Part shown: positions 54,658 through 64,000 of the stretch, piece after piece | How the letters are laid out: each line of letters begins with the position of its first letter | Position numbering within the stretch: the first letter of the stretch is position 1 | Assembly: GCA_024648695.1 (NCBI GenBank) | Contig: JACAVV010000008.1 | Span: 1-64,000, forward strand | Direction: 5' to 3' | Source of the DNA: Nitrospina sp. | GTDB taxonomy: Bacteria > Nitrospinota > Nitrospinia > Nitrospinales > JACRGP01 | DNA length: 64,000 nt | The notes under the pieces: model-generated | Database searches by the model: none | The model's input: the letters and a program-made list of their open reading frames with translations, nothing else | What the model was told of the DNA's origin: nothing | Program-made: the position numbers and the translations under genes

Positions 54658-54675
54658 CCTTTCCAGGGGAGAGGG
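54658..54675. repeat. dispersed palindromic repeat, partial copy
   Basis: CCTTTCCAGGGGAGAGGG in the gap after the helicase gene is a half-copy of the repeat. A GGCC-TTC-GGCC mini-hairpin lies about 25 nt before it. Confidence 0.4.
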
Positions 54676-54757
54676 TGTTTTTGTGCTCTTGGAAACTCAA
54701 TGATTTACTCTCTGTTCGCAACGAGTTTCCATCAATTCAAATAAATCGAACCTGATT

Positions 54758-56785
<2,028 letters not shown>

Positions 56786-56889
56786 CTAACAAATGTTTTT
56801 AAGGAAGAACGTCAAATCCTCATTGAGGTTAATCTATCTTCTATCTATAATAAAGCTTTCTGGCCAACTTTAGGGCAAAGGGAATTTTA

Positions 56890-57339
56890 ATGCACGTATT
56901 AAGTCAAATAAAGCTGTTTCATGGGTTGCGGGAAAATGATTTGACCGAACTTTACAGTTTGGCTTTCCCCCTGAACCTCAATGCCAATGAATTTGTTTTC
57001 GAAGAGGGAAGCCTGGGGCATCAGTTGTATGTGCTTTTAAACGGTCAGGTCCAGATGATTGTGAACAATCCGAATACCGAAGGGGAAACGCTGGTCTTGA
57101 CGAATGTCGGCGAAAACGAATGTTTTGGCGAAATGTCTATATTTGATGATTTGCCACGGTCTGCCTCTGCGATTTGCCGCGCACCTTCCACCATTCTTGA
57201 ATTTCATAAAGCGGACTTATTTGACTATTTCGAAAAAGATAATTTTGTGGGCATGGTGATTATGAAGAACCTGGGGGCCATCCTCAGTTTTCGCTTACGT
57301 ATGTCCGACGAAGAACTGCTCCGAAACCCGTACATTTGA
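56890..57339 (+). CDS. stand-alone cyclic-nucleotide-binding domain protein, paralogue
   Basis: A 149-aa single-domain cNMP-binding protein very like the one at 36976: 'EEGSLGHQLYVLLNGQVQM' and 'FGEMSIFDDLPRSASA' match its beta-barrel and phosphate-binding cassette, and both end the domain with 'EFHKADL'. It has no DNA-binding or catalytic domain. It is divergent from ligA and alone on its transcript. Ligand binding is inferred from the intact cassette. Confidence 0.82.
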   Translation: MHVLSQIKLFHGLRENDLTELYSLAFPLNLNANEFVFEEGSLGHQLYVLLNGQVQMIVNNPNTEGETLVLTNVGENECFGEMSIFDDLPRSASAICRAPSTILEFHKADLFDYFEKDNFVGMVIMKNLGAILSFRLRMSDEELLRNPYI

Positions 57340-57382
57340 ATTCCGGATATCCACCAAGGTTACCCGCCACCTGAGGGTCTCA

Positions 57383-57550
57383 TCAGCCAAGAAAAATGGA
57401 AACGGTTTTTTTTAAGTCCTTTAAAATTTCCTCATAATCTTCCGACATGATTTCTGGTGAAAGACCCGGGAATCTCAAAATTTCCTCCTCAAGCTCAGGT
57501 GGATGCAGATCTCCCGCGCTACCCAGGTTTCCGGGATGGATCGGGGCCAT
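57383..57550 (-). CDS. small acidic protein candidate, 55 aa
   Basis: A minus-strand ATG frame that reads like coding sequence: an N-terminal 'MAPIHPGNLGSAG' then 'PPELEEEILRFPGLSPEIMSED' and 'YEEILKDLKKTVSIFLG'. It fills a 354-nt gap with no other gene. No ribosome binding site is evident and no family is recognised, so it could be a small gene with an unusual start or a relic. The rest of the gap (57551-57693) shows nothing. Confidence 0.35.
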   Translation of the reverse strand: MAPIHPGNLGSAGDLHPPELEEEILRFPGLSPEIMSEDYEEILKDLKKTVSIFLG

Positions 57551-57693
57551 TGTCTGCAATTTACGCGATAGGAAGCTTTATTTAACTTGTAATTCAAAAA
57601 AGCCGGAAGTGGTATTTGATTTTTTTTACCGAAACGGTAGCTCTAGTGTTTAAAGATTCTCGTGTCAACAGAGGTTTCAAAAAGGAGAGGGGG

Positions 57694-59070
57694 TCAGGGT
57701 TCCAGAGTGATGTAGTATCCGTAATTTCCACGCTGAACCATTAAAACCACGGAATTGCGTTTCCCTGCTTCCATGATAGCTTCCTCGAAGTCCTTCTTAC
57801 TGCTGACCACCTTTTGATTGACTTGCAGGATAATATCTCCAGGGCGAATCCCTGTGGTGCCGCTTGCGCTTTGAGGGTCAACATCGACCACAATAACACC
57901 GTTTTTTGAGGACAGGCGGTATTTTCGCATCATGGAACGCGAGATATCGGCAATATCAAGACCAAGCCAGCTACGAGTGAATTCGGAGATGACCTTTTCG
58001 GGAATTGAGGATAAACGCAGGCGTATGGATTGGGGAACCCCGTCCCGAATCAGGCCAAAATTCAGGTCGTTGTCAATGGTGTATGAAGAGACGCGTTCCC
58101 AGTATTCCGACGTGTTTTTTATTGGGTTGTGGTCGAGAGTTAAAATGATGTCCCCGGACCGCAGACCGGATATTTTTGCAGGGCTTTTGTCGAACACTTT
58201 TCTCACCAGAACGCCGTCCAAACTTTCCAGGTTAAAATAACTGGCTATATTGCTGTCAATATCTTGTACCGAAGCGCCAATCCAGCCGCGCCGGACCTTG
58301 CCAAACTGGATTAAATCGTTGACGATCCGCTTGGCCTTTTCAATAGGGATTGCAAAACCAATGCCTTGCCCTTCCTGGTAAATGGCGGTGTTGATGCCTA
58401 TTAACTCACCATTAATATTGAGTAAGGGACCCCCACTGTTTCCTGGGTTGATGGAAGCATCCACCTGAATAAAATCATGCAATTTCCGTTTCTTGTTTCC
58501 CTGAATGCTTCTGTTCAAGGCGCTGATGATACCTGAAGTGACTGTGTGTTGCAGTCCGAAAGGGTTCCCGATAGCAATCACCGTTTCCCCGATCATGAGA
58601 TCTTTGGATACGCCCATTCGGACGTGAGGCAGGTCTTCTGAATCGATTTTAATAATTGCCAGATCGGTCGCAATATCCGCACCAATCAAACGGGCAGGGA
58701 ATTCCCTTTTATCAATCAGGGTGACTTTTATTTCGGTGGCTTTGGCGATGACGTGTTCGTTGGTCAAAATGTATCCCTGCGGATTGATGATGACGCCGGA
58801 ACCCAGGCTTCGCCGGTTGGGACGGGAGGATTGGAACAGATCGGAAAAAAAGGAATCAAAAAAGGGATCGCCAAAACTGCGAAAGGGGTTTCGGGACGCC
58901 CTGCGTTTTTCCTGGGTGTAAATATTGACAACGGCAGGTCCTACCTTTTCAATGGCAACAACCATTGGGGTCCTGCGCTCAAAAGCCTCTGAACTTATAG
59001 CAAAGAGGAGCAAACAACCCAGGAAGAGTCCTAAGAAACGAAACCTGTAAATAGATTTGATACTGCTCAT
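57694..59070 (-). CDS. HtrA/Do-family periplasmic serine protease, second copy
   Basis: A 458-aa exported protease. The signal segment spans about residues 10-30. The trypsin-like domain has the triad His in 'TNEHVIAKA', Asp in 'ATDLAIIKI' and Ser in 'GNSGGPLLN', then two PDZ domains ('GLRSGDIILTLD' and 'GIRPGDIILQVN'). It degrades or refolds misfolded envelope proteins. ATG 59070 is preferred over a longer start at 59118, since the latter would run through an intergenic hairpin. It lies downstream of another HtrA gene on the same strand. Confidence 0.9.
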   Translation of the reverse strand: MSSIKSIYRFRFLGLFLGCLLLFAISSEAFERRTPMVVAIEKVGPAVVNIYTQEKRRASRNPFRSFGDPFFDSFFSDLFQSSRPNRRSLGSGVIINPQGYILTNEHVIAKATEIKVTLIDKREFPARLIGADIATDLAIIKIDSEDLPHVRMGVSKDLMIGETVIAIGNPFGLQHTVTSGIISALNRSIQGNKKRKLHDFIQVDASINPGNSGGPLLNINGELIGINTAIYQEGQGIGFAIPIEKAKRIVNDLIQFGKVRRGWIGASVQDIDSNIASYFNLESLDGVLVRKVFDKSPAKISGLRSGDIILTLDHNPIKNTSEYWERVSSYTIDNDLNFGLIRDGVPQSIRLRLSSIPEKVISEFTRSWLGLDIADISRSMMRKYRLSSKNGVIVVDVDPQSASGTTGIRPGDIILQVNQKVVSSKKDFEEAIMEAGKRNSVVLMVQRGNYGYYITLEP

Positions 59071-59081
59071 TATAAACACAA

Positions 59082-59110
59082 ACAGGAACGAGTGAACCAC
59101 CCGTTCCTGT
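59082..59110 (-). terminator. hairpin between the two htrA genes
   Basis: A perfect 9-bp stem, ACAGGAACG (59082-59090) / CGTTCCTGT (59102-59110), with an 11-nt loop and, on the minus strand, TTTGTGTTT after it. It could partially end or process the transcript between the first and second protease genes. Confidence 0.5.
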
Positions 59111-59134
59111 ATAAACAATCTAAAAGGATCAACC

Positions 59135-60604
59135 TCATTTTATTTTTACGGCGACGTAAATAGTGCTTCCGCCACGTTTAATCAAAAATAAAACCGTTTT
59201 TCCGGACTCCACGTTTTTTGCAAGAGCCTGGTAACTGGCCAAATTATTCACCGGTTTGCGGTTCATCTCCGTTATCACATCGCCTCGACGAATACCCGCT
59301 TCCCCGGATGGTCCACCGGGAGTTACCTCGGAAACAAGCACGCCGGATTTTTCTTCCAATTGCAGAGTTTCCGCCAATTCCGGAGTGATGTCTTGCACCT
59401 GCAATCCCAGCAAGTCCACTTCCTTCTTGGCTTTTGCCATGTCATCTTTGAGAACCGCGATGGTCACCGGAATGGTTTTCTTTTTGCCATCCCGAATCAC
59501 AACCACATCCACCTCGGAACCAGGAGTAACGGCAGCCACCATTTTGGGCAGGGTCTCCATCTCTTTAACGGGATTTCCATCAAATGAAACGATGACATCA
59601 CCTCGCTTGATTCCCGCCGCAGAAGAGGGACTGTTCGGAATTACATCTCCCACCAACGCGCCTTCGCTTTGACTCAGATTGAACGATTGCGCCAATTCCG
59701 GAGTGATTTTTTGAATCATGACACCCAGCCAACCGCGTGTGACGGACCCTTTTTCTTTCAGGTCGGCCAAAATCGATTTAGCCATGTTTATAGGAATGGC
59801 AAACCCGATTCCCACATTGCCCCCGGTGTTGCCGGCAATGATTGCGGTATTGATTCCAATTACCTCTCCCTTAATGTTCAGGAGAGGGCCTCCGCTGTTG
59901 CCCGGGTTAATGGAAGCGTCCGTTTGAATGTATTCGTCATAAGGACCGGACCCGATACTTCTGCCTTTTGCGCTCACCACGCCTACCGTAACCGTGTGGC
60001 TTAGGCCAAAGGGATTACCGATAGCGACCACCCACTCACCTACTTCTAGGTTGTCTGAATTTCCCAGATTTAAGGAAGTGAAGGTCCTGGGAGCATCCTG
60101 ATCGGGTATGATTTTAATAAGAGCAATGTCAGTTTTGGGGTCGGTGCCGACTATTTCGGCGGTGTATTCTTTTTCGGTACCGTTTTCTTCCAGGGTGACC
60201 AGAATTTCGTCTGCACCTTCGATAACATGATTATTGGTTAAAATGTGACCATCCGGTTCAATGATGAATCCGGACCCCATTCCCCGTTTAGGCCTTTGAG
60301 GCTGGTTTTCCCGTTCTCCGAAAAAACGGTCATAAAAATCCCGAAAGGGATCAGGCACGTTTTCTGGTGAGCGAAAATTATTGGGACTTTGTCTTTTGGC
60401 CTTGGTGCTTACATTCACCACGGCGGGATTTTTGGTTTTGGCGATCTGCACAAAGATATCCGTGCCCAGGGTTCCGTTGCCTGTGCTCAATCCCCAGGCA
60501 TTCGAAATCAAACTTGGATATCGGTCCGGTTCCCAGGAAACAGGAGTGCTAAGTAATAGGGTAAGGGTAACGACCAAACCGATTTTGACAGAGTTGCCTT
60601 TCAT
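59135..60604 (-). CDS. DegP/HtrA-type periplasmic serine endoprotease
   Basis: A 489-aa exported protease with an N-terminal signal segment (about 7-22). Triad: His in 'TNNHVIEG', Asp in 'KTDIALIKI', Ser in 'GNSGGPLLN'. A long loop precedes the domain ('DFYDRFFGERENQPQRPKRG'), which includes the LA-loop region of DegP-type enzymes, and two PDZ domains follow ('GIKRGDVIVSFD', 'GIRRGDVITEMN'). It is the upstream member of a tandem pair. Together with RseP it suggests envelope-stress proteolysis. Confidence 0.93.
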   Translation of the reverse strand: MKGNSVKIGLVVTLTLLLSTPVSWEPDRYPSLISNAWGLSTGNGTLGTDIFVQIAKTKNPAVVNVSTKAKRQSPNNFRSPENVPDPFRDFYDRFFGERENQPQRPKRGMGSGFIIEPDGHILTNNHVIEGADEILVTLEENGTEKEYTAEIVGTDPKTDIALIKIIPDQDAPRTFTSLNLGNSDNLEVGEWVVAIGNPFGLSHTVTVGVVSAKGRSIGSGPYDEYIQTDASINPGNSGGPLLNIKGEVIGINTAIIAGNTGGNVGIGFAIPINMAKSILADLKEKGSVTRGWLGVMIQKITPELAQSFNLSQSEGALVGDVIPNSPSSAAGIKRGDVIVSFDGNPVKEMETLPKMVAAVTPGSEVDVVVIRDGKKKTIPVTIAVLKDDMAKAKKEVDLLGLQVQDITPELAETLQLEEKSGVLVSEVTPGGPSGEAGIRRGDVITEMNRKPVNNLASYQALAKNVESGKTVLFLIKRGGSTIYVAVKIK

Positions 60605-60888
60605 GAGAAAACCTCTTTTAATTTTTATTGTTTTTAGAAACCGCGCCGGGGCAATGGGGCAATATGATTCCTGGCTGATTCCATAATTCTGTTTTTCAGG
60701 TTCTGAAACCAGGAAAATTATTCAGAAAATTGACCTCGCCAATTTGGGCAGACCCAATATACTCCCGAAATCCCGGTAAATCAAATTTGGGTTGCATGCT
60801 GAAATTCCTGTAAACATTCGATTGTTTTATCCAATGGATTACCGCCAATTTTGTATTGTAAAACAGAAAGGCGAGTGAATTTACCCAT

Positions 60889-61002
60889 ATGAAGGATGAG
60901 GAAAAGCAGGAGGCCAAAGAGCTGATAAAGCTTCAAACATCCAATTTTAAAACATTATATAATGCAAAAAGTGAGGTTTACAACCTCAAATCGCCGGTTT
61001 AA
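60889..61002 (+). CDS. short ORF, 37 aa, weak candidate
   Basis: A charged 37-codon frame ('MKDEEKQEAKELIKLQ') in a 592-nt gap, without a clear ribosome binding site. It contains the stem TGAGGTT (60972-60978) / AACCTCA (60982-60988). It may be chance. The rest of 60605-61196 holds the htrA upstream region and the palindrome at 61160-61179. Confidence 0.2.
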   Translation: MKDEEKQEAKELIKLQTSNFKTLYNAKSEVYNLKSPV

Positions 61003-61159
61003 ATATTTATTGACTCTATCCGGCAGATACCAGATAATCAACAAGGCTTTCGGCCCTTTCTGGTTTATTGGGAGGGGCAGTAAAGTTCATAGTTTTACAT
61101 TGCGAACTGGTTTCGCTCAATCTTTCCTCACGGGATTGCAAAATCAAGCGGTCCTTTTT

Positions 61160-61179
61160 CAAAAACGAAAACGTTTTTG
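61160..61179 (+). promoter_or_regulatory. perfect inverted repeat before the DUF2065 gene
   Basis: CAAAAACG (61160-61167) and CGTTTTTG (61172-61179) with an AAAA spacer, 17 nt before the DUF2065 start. It could be an operator or translational hairpin; no regulator is known. Confidence 0.35.
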
Positions 61180-61196
61180 AGCTTCTATCCCTTACA

Positions 61197-61403
61197 ATGA
61201 GCCTCTTCCTTTCTGCCTTGGGTCTAATGATGATATTTGAAGGGATTCCTTATTTCTGCTTTCCTGCCAAAGTCAAGGAATTTGCCCAAAAATTGCCGGA
61301 ACTTCCTGATGGTTTTTTGCGGTTTTTGGGGTTGGTTCTCCTGATATTGGGTTTATCCATCGTTTATATTGGAAGGGTGGTGCTTGCAAATGCTGAATTC
61401 TGA
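61197..61403 (+). CDS. DUF2065 family membrane protein
   Basis: A 68-aa protein with two transmembrane helices (about 1-24 and 40-62). 'ALGLMMIFEGIPYFCFPAKVKEFAQKLPELPDGFLRFLGLVLLILGL' matches DUF2065/YjeT, a family of small inner-membrane proteins often near hflC or htrA-type genes. Role unknown. The ATG at 61197 gives the family's usual N-terminus and is preferred to an in-frame extension to 61068. It ends 1 nt before the next gene's start. Confidence 0.75.
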   Translation: MSLFLSALGLMMIFEGIPYFCFPAKVKEFAQKLPELPDGFLRFLGLVLLILGLSIVYIGRVVLANAEF

Positions 61404-61404
61404 A

Positions 61405-61836
61405 ATGAAACACTTTATGCTATTGGGGATCGCCTTAATGGGCCTGGGAGGCTTGGCTTGTACCACAACGTCCCTGAGTGGGGATGTGGAATCCCAACGC
61501 ATGTCCCGGTTGCAGGAAAAAAAATCCTCGCATTTCCGTATTACCAGTGTTCCTGTTCCGGGCAATTTCAAGTTTGACCGGGATAATTCATTTGTTTATG
61601 AAACCGGGGATAGAAAGATCACTGTTGGTCATTTGTTTTATTCAGGCTCGGGTAAACTGGAAGACCTGGTTGCTTTTTACCAGAACGAAATGATCAACAA
61701 TCAATGGGTCCTCGTGCGAACCATCGAACAAGAAGGGACCACGATGATGTTTGAAAAAGAAGGCGAAGTGTGTGATGTCTTTTTGAAATCTTCTTTTGCC
61801 AGTTCTACTATTGAGATTCAGTATGGGCCCCGATAA
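61405..61836 (+). CDS. small lipoprotein of unknown function
   Basis: A 143-aa protein with a lipoprotein signal (residues 1-18, lipobox L-G-G-L-A-C) followed by T-T-T-S-L. The mature part has 'HFRITSVPVPGNFKFDRDNSFVYETGDRKITVGHLFYSG' and 'LEDLVAFYQNEMINNQWVLV', resembling the N-terminal part of small envelope proteins seen in related phyla, but I cannot name a family. ATG at 61405 follows the DUF2065 stop by 1 nt; 61390 is an alternative. Confidence 0.65.
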   Translation: MKHFMLLGIALMGLGGLACTTTSLSGDVESQRMSRLQEKKSSHFRITSVPVPGNFKFDRDNSFVYETGDRKITVGHLFYSGSGKLEDLVAFYQNEMINNQWVLVRTIEQEGTTMMFEKEGEVCDVFLKSSFASSTIEIQYGPR

Positions 61837-61885
61837 GCTTTTCTATTAATTAAATCTTTCCACCTTCCGGTCCAATTACGCCCTC

Positions 61886-62641
61886 ATGATGATGGTTGCA
61901 AATCCCTTTAAAAACCAGTTGATCATAGAGTTCCCCGGCAGTCCGGAATATTCTTTCGATAATTTTGTCCTATCCAGGGGCTCGGAGTTTGCCTTCAACG
62001 CAATCCGGTCGATGGCCTCATCGGAGCCTGTTCCCTATCATTCCCTTTTTATTGCCGGACAAACCGGATTGGGAAAAACTCATTTGCTGATGGCACTGGG
62101 AAACCATATTACTAAACACCAACCCGAAAAATATATTTTGTTCGTATCCGGTCCGGAACTGGTTGAACGAGTCAATCGGGATGGAGATACGTCGATTGCG
62201 AATTTGATGGATTCGATCAAAGCAGTCGATTTCTTTTTAATGGATGAGGTCGATGTGCTTGTAAATTGTTCCAAAGCGCAGGAGGCCGTGTATTCCATCT
62301 ATAATTCCTTAAAGGATGACGATAAAAGAATTATTTTCGCCGGCCGTGCAACACCTCAGGCTTTGAAGGGGGCCGAAGACTTTTTAACTTCCCGGTTCAA
62401 ATGGGGCATGACTGCCGAAATACAGTCTATTGATGATGCGTCCATGATGAAAATCATGAAAAAACTGGGAAAGGATTTGGGTCTGTCTTTGCCCGATGCG
62501 GTCCTCAACTTTTTGATCGTGAGAATTGATCGTGACTTTCCATCGATCAGGAAGGCCGTGGATACGATCAATCGTGAATCTTTCCAGCAAAAAAGAAAAG
62601 TCACCATTCCTCTTGTAAAATCCTGCCTGAATATGGAGTGA
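61886..62641 (+). CDS. Hda-like DnaA-family AAA+ protein
   Basis: A 251-aa ATPase resembling DnaA domain III without the DNA-binding domain IV. Walker A is 'GQTGLGKTH', Walker B 'FFLMDEVD', and the end has 'FPSIRKAVDTINRES' as the sensor 2 region. Near the start, Q11-L-I-I-E-F16 looks like the beta-clamp-binding motif that Hda uses. Hda stimulates hydrolysis of DnaA-ATP to stop re-initiation. An Arg finger was not identified with certainty. It sits between a lipoprotein gene and OleC, an unexpected place. Confidence 0.82.
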   Translation: MMMVANPFKNQLIIEFPGSPEYSFDNFVLSRGSEFAFNAIRSMASSEPVPYHSLFIAGQTGLGKTHLLMALGNHITKHQPEKYILFVSGPELVERVNRDGDTSIANLMDSIKAVDFFLMDEVDVLVNCSKAQEAVYSIYNSLKDDDKRIIFAGRATPQALKGAEDFLTSRFKWGMTAEIQSIDDASMMKIMKKLGKDLGLSLPDAVLNFLIVRIDRDFPSIRKAVDTINRESFQQKRKVTIPLVKSCLNME

Positions 62642-62656
62642 GGTTTGAATTATTAA

Positions 62657-64000
62657 ATGGACCAAACCCGCAACATTTCTTGCACCCTGGAAATGCAGGC
62701 CGGAGACCTGATGGATCGTCCGGCAATCTACTACCCCGTTAAAGGAACTTATTTTCAAATCACATTTGAAGAACTGAATCGGGAATGCAACCGCCTGGCT
62801 TCGGGTTTGACGGGTTATGGACTGAAACGTGGCATGCGGACTTTGGTGATGGTTCCGCCGGGAAAAGATTTCATCGCCCTTACATTTGCTTTGTTTAAAA
62901 TCGGAGCCGTTCCCGTCCTGATTGACCCAGGATTGGGAAAGCGAAACTTGCTCAAAGGAATAGCAGAAGCAGAACCGGCGGCAATGATTGGTATCGGCCT
63001 TGCGCATTTGTTCCGCTCTTTGTTCCCTGGGCCATTTAAATCTGTCGAAGTCAAGGTTGCGGCGGGTTCGACCGGCTTTGGGGGGATTCCTTTGCCCCGA
63101 ATTTTAGGGAAAGGGGAAGACACCTTTCAAACTGTAGACACCGAAGAAAACGATCCTGCGGCAATTTTATTCACGAGTGGCAGTACAGGACCGGCCAAAG
63201 GAGTGTTGTATACACATGGCATGTTTCTGAGGCAGGTGGAAATTCTGCGAAAACATTTCAATATCCGACCCGGCGAAGTGGAGATGCCGACCTTCCCGCT
63301 TTTTGCTTTGTTTGGAACCGGAATGGGGATGACGTGTGTGATTCCTGAAATGGATCCCACGTGTCCGGCGAAGGTCGATCCACAAACCATTATTCGTACG
63401 GTCGAGCGATTTCATGTTACTAGCAGTTTTGGTTCGCCCGCCTTGTGGGATACGGTCAGCCGCTACTGCGTTGAGAATGGAGTACGCCTGAATGGACTCA
63501 AAAGAATTTTAATGGCAGGAGCTCCAGTTCCGGGTAGCTTGTTGAAACGGTTCGACAATATCCTGGATGCTGATGCGAACATTTTTACACCCTATGGTGC
63601 TACGGAATCATTGCCCACCTGTTCCATTGGTCATAAGGAGATCGTGCGAGAAACCTGGGATCAAACCGTTCAGGGTAAAGGGACATGTGTTGGTAAACCG
63701 GTGCCGGGAGTCAATTTAAAAATCATTCGCATCTGTGATGACCCGATTCTTGAATGGAACTCTGGTCTTGAATTGCCTGCACAAGAGATAGGTGAAATTA
63801 TAGTCAGCAGTCCCTGGGTGACACACGAGTACTTTCGGCGTGAAGAAGCCACGCTCCTTGCCAAAATCCGGGATGGTTCTACTCTCTGGCATCGTATGGG
63901 GGATGTGGGTTATCTGGACGAGTCGGGGCGCGTCTGGTTTTGCGGTCGAAAGAGTCACCGGGTGGTGACGCCTGAAAGTACCTTGTTTACCATTCCTTGC
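62657..64000 (+). CDS. OleC-like AMP-forming ligase (olefin pathway), 3' end missing
   Basis: The first 448 aa of an adenylate-forming enzyme cut by the window end. 'ILFTSGSTGPAKGVLYTHG' (near residues 170-188) is the phosphate-binding A3 motif, 'FTPYGATESLP' the A5 motif, and 'RMGDVGYLDESGRVWFCGR' the A7/A8 region. 'IGIGLAHLFRSLFPG' and the spacing of the later motifs match OleC, which closes beta-hydroxy acids to beta-lactones on the way to long-chain olefins. Start ATG 62657 lies 15 nt after the Hda-like stop. OleA, OleB and OleD would be expected beyond the window edge. Confidence 0.78.
   Translation, partial: MDQTRNISCTLEMQAGDLMDRPAIYYPVKGTYFQITFEELNRECNRLASGLTGYGLKRGMRTLVMVPPGKDFIALTFALFKIGAVPVLIDPGLGKRNLLKGIAEAEPAAMIGIGLAHLFRSLFPGPFKSVEVKVAAGSTGFGGIPLPRILGKGEDTFQTVDTEENDPAAILFTSGSTGPAKGVLYTHGMFLRQVEILRKHFNIRPGEVEMPTFPLFALFGTGMGMTCVIPEMDPTCPAKVDPQTIIRTVERFHVTSSFGSPALWDTVSRYCVENGVRLNGLKRILMAGAPVPGSLLKRFDNILDADANIFTPYGATESLPTCSIGHKEIVRETWDQTVQGKGTCVGKPVPGVNLKIIRICDDPILEWNSGLELPAQEIGEIIVSSPWVTHEYFRREEATLLAKIRDGSTLWHRMGDVGYLDESGRVWFCGRKSHRVVTPESTLFTIPC

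Overview
The window reads as ordinary, gene-dense bacterial chromosome of moderate GC content. It has many essential housekeeping genes, two-letter operon overlaps and no recognisable phage, transposase, CRISPR array, rRNA or tRNA gene. The gene set suggests a marine-type Gram-negative autotroph close to Nitrospina/Nitrospinota: outer-membrane functions (LolA, RseP, two periplasmic HtrA proteases), a cyanobacteria/plant-like sucrose cluster, a membrane-anchorless SdhABE-type succinate dehydrogenase/fumarate reductase, a Tll0287-like haem protein and an OleC olefin-pathway ligase. This assignment is inference from gene content; no 16S gene is present.

Layout. 0.3-5.3 kb: BolA plus monothiol glutaredoxin (Fe-S trafficking), a peroxiredoxin-fold protein without its catalytic Cys, PlsC, a secreted S1/P1 nuclease, a glyoxalase-II-like hydrolase, a two-helix mini-protein and a DUF2797 protein. 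5.4-10.9 kb (minus): fructokinase - sucrose-phosphate synthase/phosphatase - sucrose synthase, a complete make-and-break sucrose operon. 11.1-12.0 kb: a decayed arylsulfotransferase-like gene. 12.4-18.4 kb: DUF2784, acyl-CoA desaturase divergent from a histidine kinase/response regulator pair, BioD, a zinc-ribbon mini-protein, a PhnP-like hydrolase and a CDF metal exporter. 18.8-21.4 kb: 2-Cys peroxiredoxin, SurE and a Tll0287-like haem protein, separated by dispersed repeats and terminator-like leaders.

21.5-30.6 kb (minus) is the classic translation/RNA operon rimP-nusA-infB-DUF503-rbfA-truB-rpsO-pnp. 31-37 kb holds a secreted hypothetical, a small gene remnant with a G8 tract, proS, a PEP mutase fused to a nucleotidyltransferase, a DUF4124 protein and a stand-alone cyclic-nucleotide-binding protein. 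37.5-43.8 kb: aldo/keto reductase coupled to a GT2 glycosyltransferase, a GcvR-like ACT protein, RseP, LolA, PurN. 44-47.3 kb: three envelope genes of unknown function, including a tectonin-like propeller protein. 47.6-52.9 kb (minus): DASS transporter and sdhABE. 53.3-60.6 kb: DEAD-box helicase, LigA, a second cyclic-nucleotide-binding protein and two tandem HtrA proteases. 60.9-64 kb: DUF2065 protein, a lipoprotein, an Hda-like AAA+ protein with a clamp-binding-like motif, and OleC running off the window end.

What stands out: a dispersed palindromic repeat family (about seven copies or relics) between genes, two of whose copies carry an extra upstream module with exactly conserved 33-nt spacing; the Cys-less peroxiredoxin; the solitary PepM-nucleotidyltransferase fusion with an altered nucleotide-binding signature; and terminator-like hairpins immediately in front of surE and the haem-protein gene. 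I did not find a clear new multi-gene defence or biosynthetic system; the best candidates for undescribed function are the 44-47 kb envelope cluster and the PepM fusion with its coupled small gene.
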